Assembly: GCA_958441075.1 (NCBI GenBank)
Contig: CAUCBQ010000135.1
Span: forward strand, 1-5,689
Source: an uncultured Clostridiaceae bacterium
GTDB lineage: Bacteria; Bacillota; Clostridia; Lachnospirales; Lachnospiraceae
DNA: 5,689 nt
Direction: 5' to 3'
Shown: positions 5,610-5,689 of the stretch, in pieces
How the letters are laid out: every line of letters begins with the position of its first letter
How positions within the stretch are numbered: position 1 is the first letter of the stretch
Notes under the pieces: generated by a model
Told to the model about the DNA's origin: nothing
Seen by the model: only the letters and a program-made list of their open reading frames with translations
The model's database searches: none
Program-made: the position numbers and the translations under genes

Positions 5610-5659
5610 TTCCAATGAATATTTATGTTGTATATGAAGAATTTTTCCATTTATTGGAA
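5610..5659. repeat. Spaced inverted repeat upstream of the regulator promoter
   Basis: TTCCAATGAAT (5610-5620) and ATTTATTGGAA (5649-5659) are inverted with 10 of 11 matches and a 28-base AT-rich spacer. Arm centres are 39 bases apart, close to four helical turns. They lie upstream of the regulator's -35, or in the control region of a possible divergent gene beyond the right edge. The rest of 5576-5689 is AT-rich with no gene seen. Confidence 0.45.
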
Positions 5660-5689
5660 CTTTCTGTTTTGTTTTCTTTTTTCCTCTCT

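Noticed and set aside
1..5689. CRISPR array, transposon ends, tRNA or rRNA
   Set aside because: No spaced direct repeats, transposase-like frames or structural RNA signatures were seen.

Overview
The window reads as ordinary low-to-moderate GC Firmicute DNA, most likely a gut Clostridia/Lachnospiraceae-type anaerobe. Pointers are strong AGGAGG-type ribosome binding sites, AT-rich intergenic stretches with TG-extended sigma-A promoters, a Gram-positive-style lipoprotein solute-binding protein, and an RpiR-family regulator. The genus call is inference; there is no rRNA or other phylogenetic marker here.

Layout, left to right. Positions 1-2622 (minus strand) hold a carbohydrate ABC importer of the CUT1/MalEFG type, transcribed right to left: a lipoprotein solute-binding protein (1231-2622), a MalF-type permease (268-1164) and the start of a MalG-type permease (1-254, cut by the window edge). 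No ATPase gene is visible. A strong promoter at 2698-2726 drives this unit, and a 14-bp stem-loop lies between the binding-protein and permease genes. Positions 2867-3781 (minus) hold a class I aldolase of the DHDPS/N-acetylneuraminate lyase family, closest by motif to sialic acid lyase. It has its own promoter and its own terminator ahead of the transporter promoter. Divergently, 3937-4578 (plus) encodes a cytoplasmic SGNH esterase resembling the arylesterase/acyltransferase group. It meets an RpiR-family regulator gene (4654-5511, minus) tail to tail across a shared bidirectional terminator. The remaining 160 or so bases on the right are the regulator's upstream region.

Together the genes suggest a compact locus for importing and breaking down a sugar acid or acylated sugar, with sialic acid or a relative as the leading guess. 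The importer would bring in the ligand, the esterase could remove an acyl group, the lyase would split off pyruvate, and the RpiR protein would sense a phosphosugar intermediate. The substrate is inferred, not shown. One position thought to contact the sialic acid side chain in E. coli NanA appears changed (Ser to Gly), so a related substrate is possible.

The most striking non-coding signal is a perfect 14-nt inverted repeat (3824-3858) whose 7-nt loop contains the -35 hexamer of the lyase promoter. A second dyad (3802-3819) covers the -10 and start site of the same promoter. I see no mobile element, CRISPR array, tRNA or rRNA, and no clear sign of a wholly new system.
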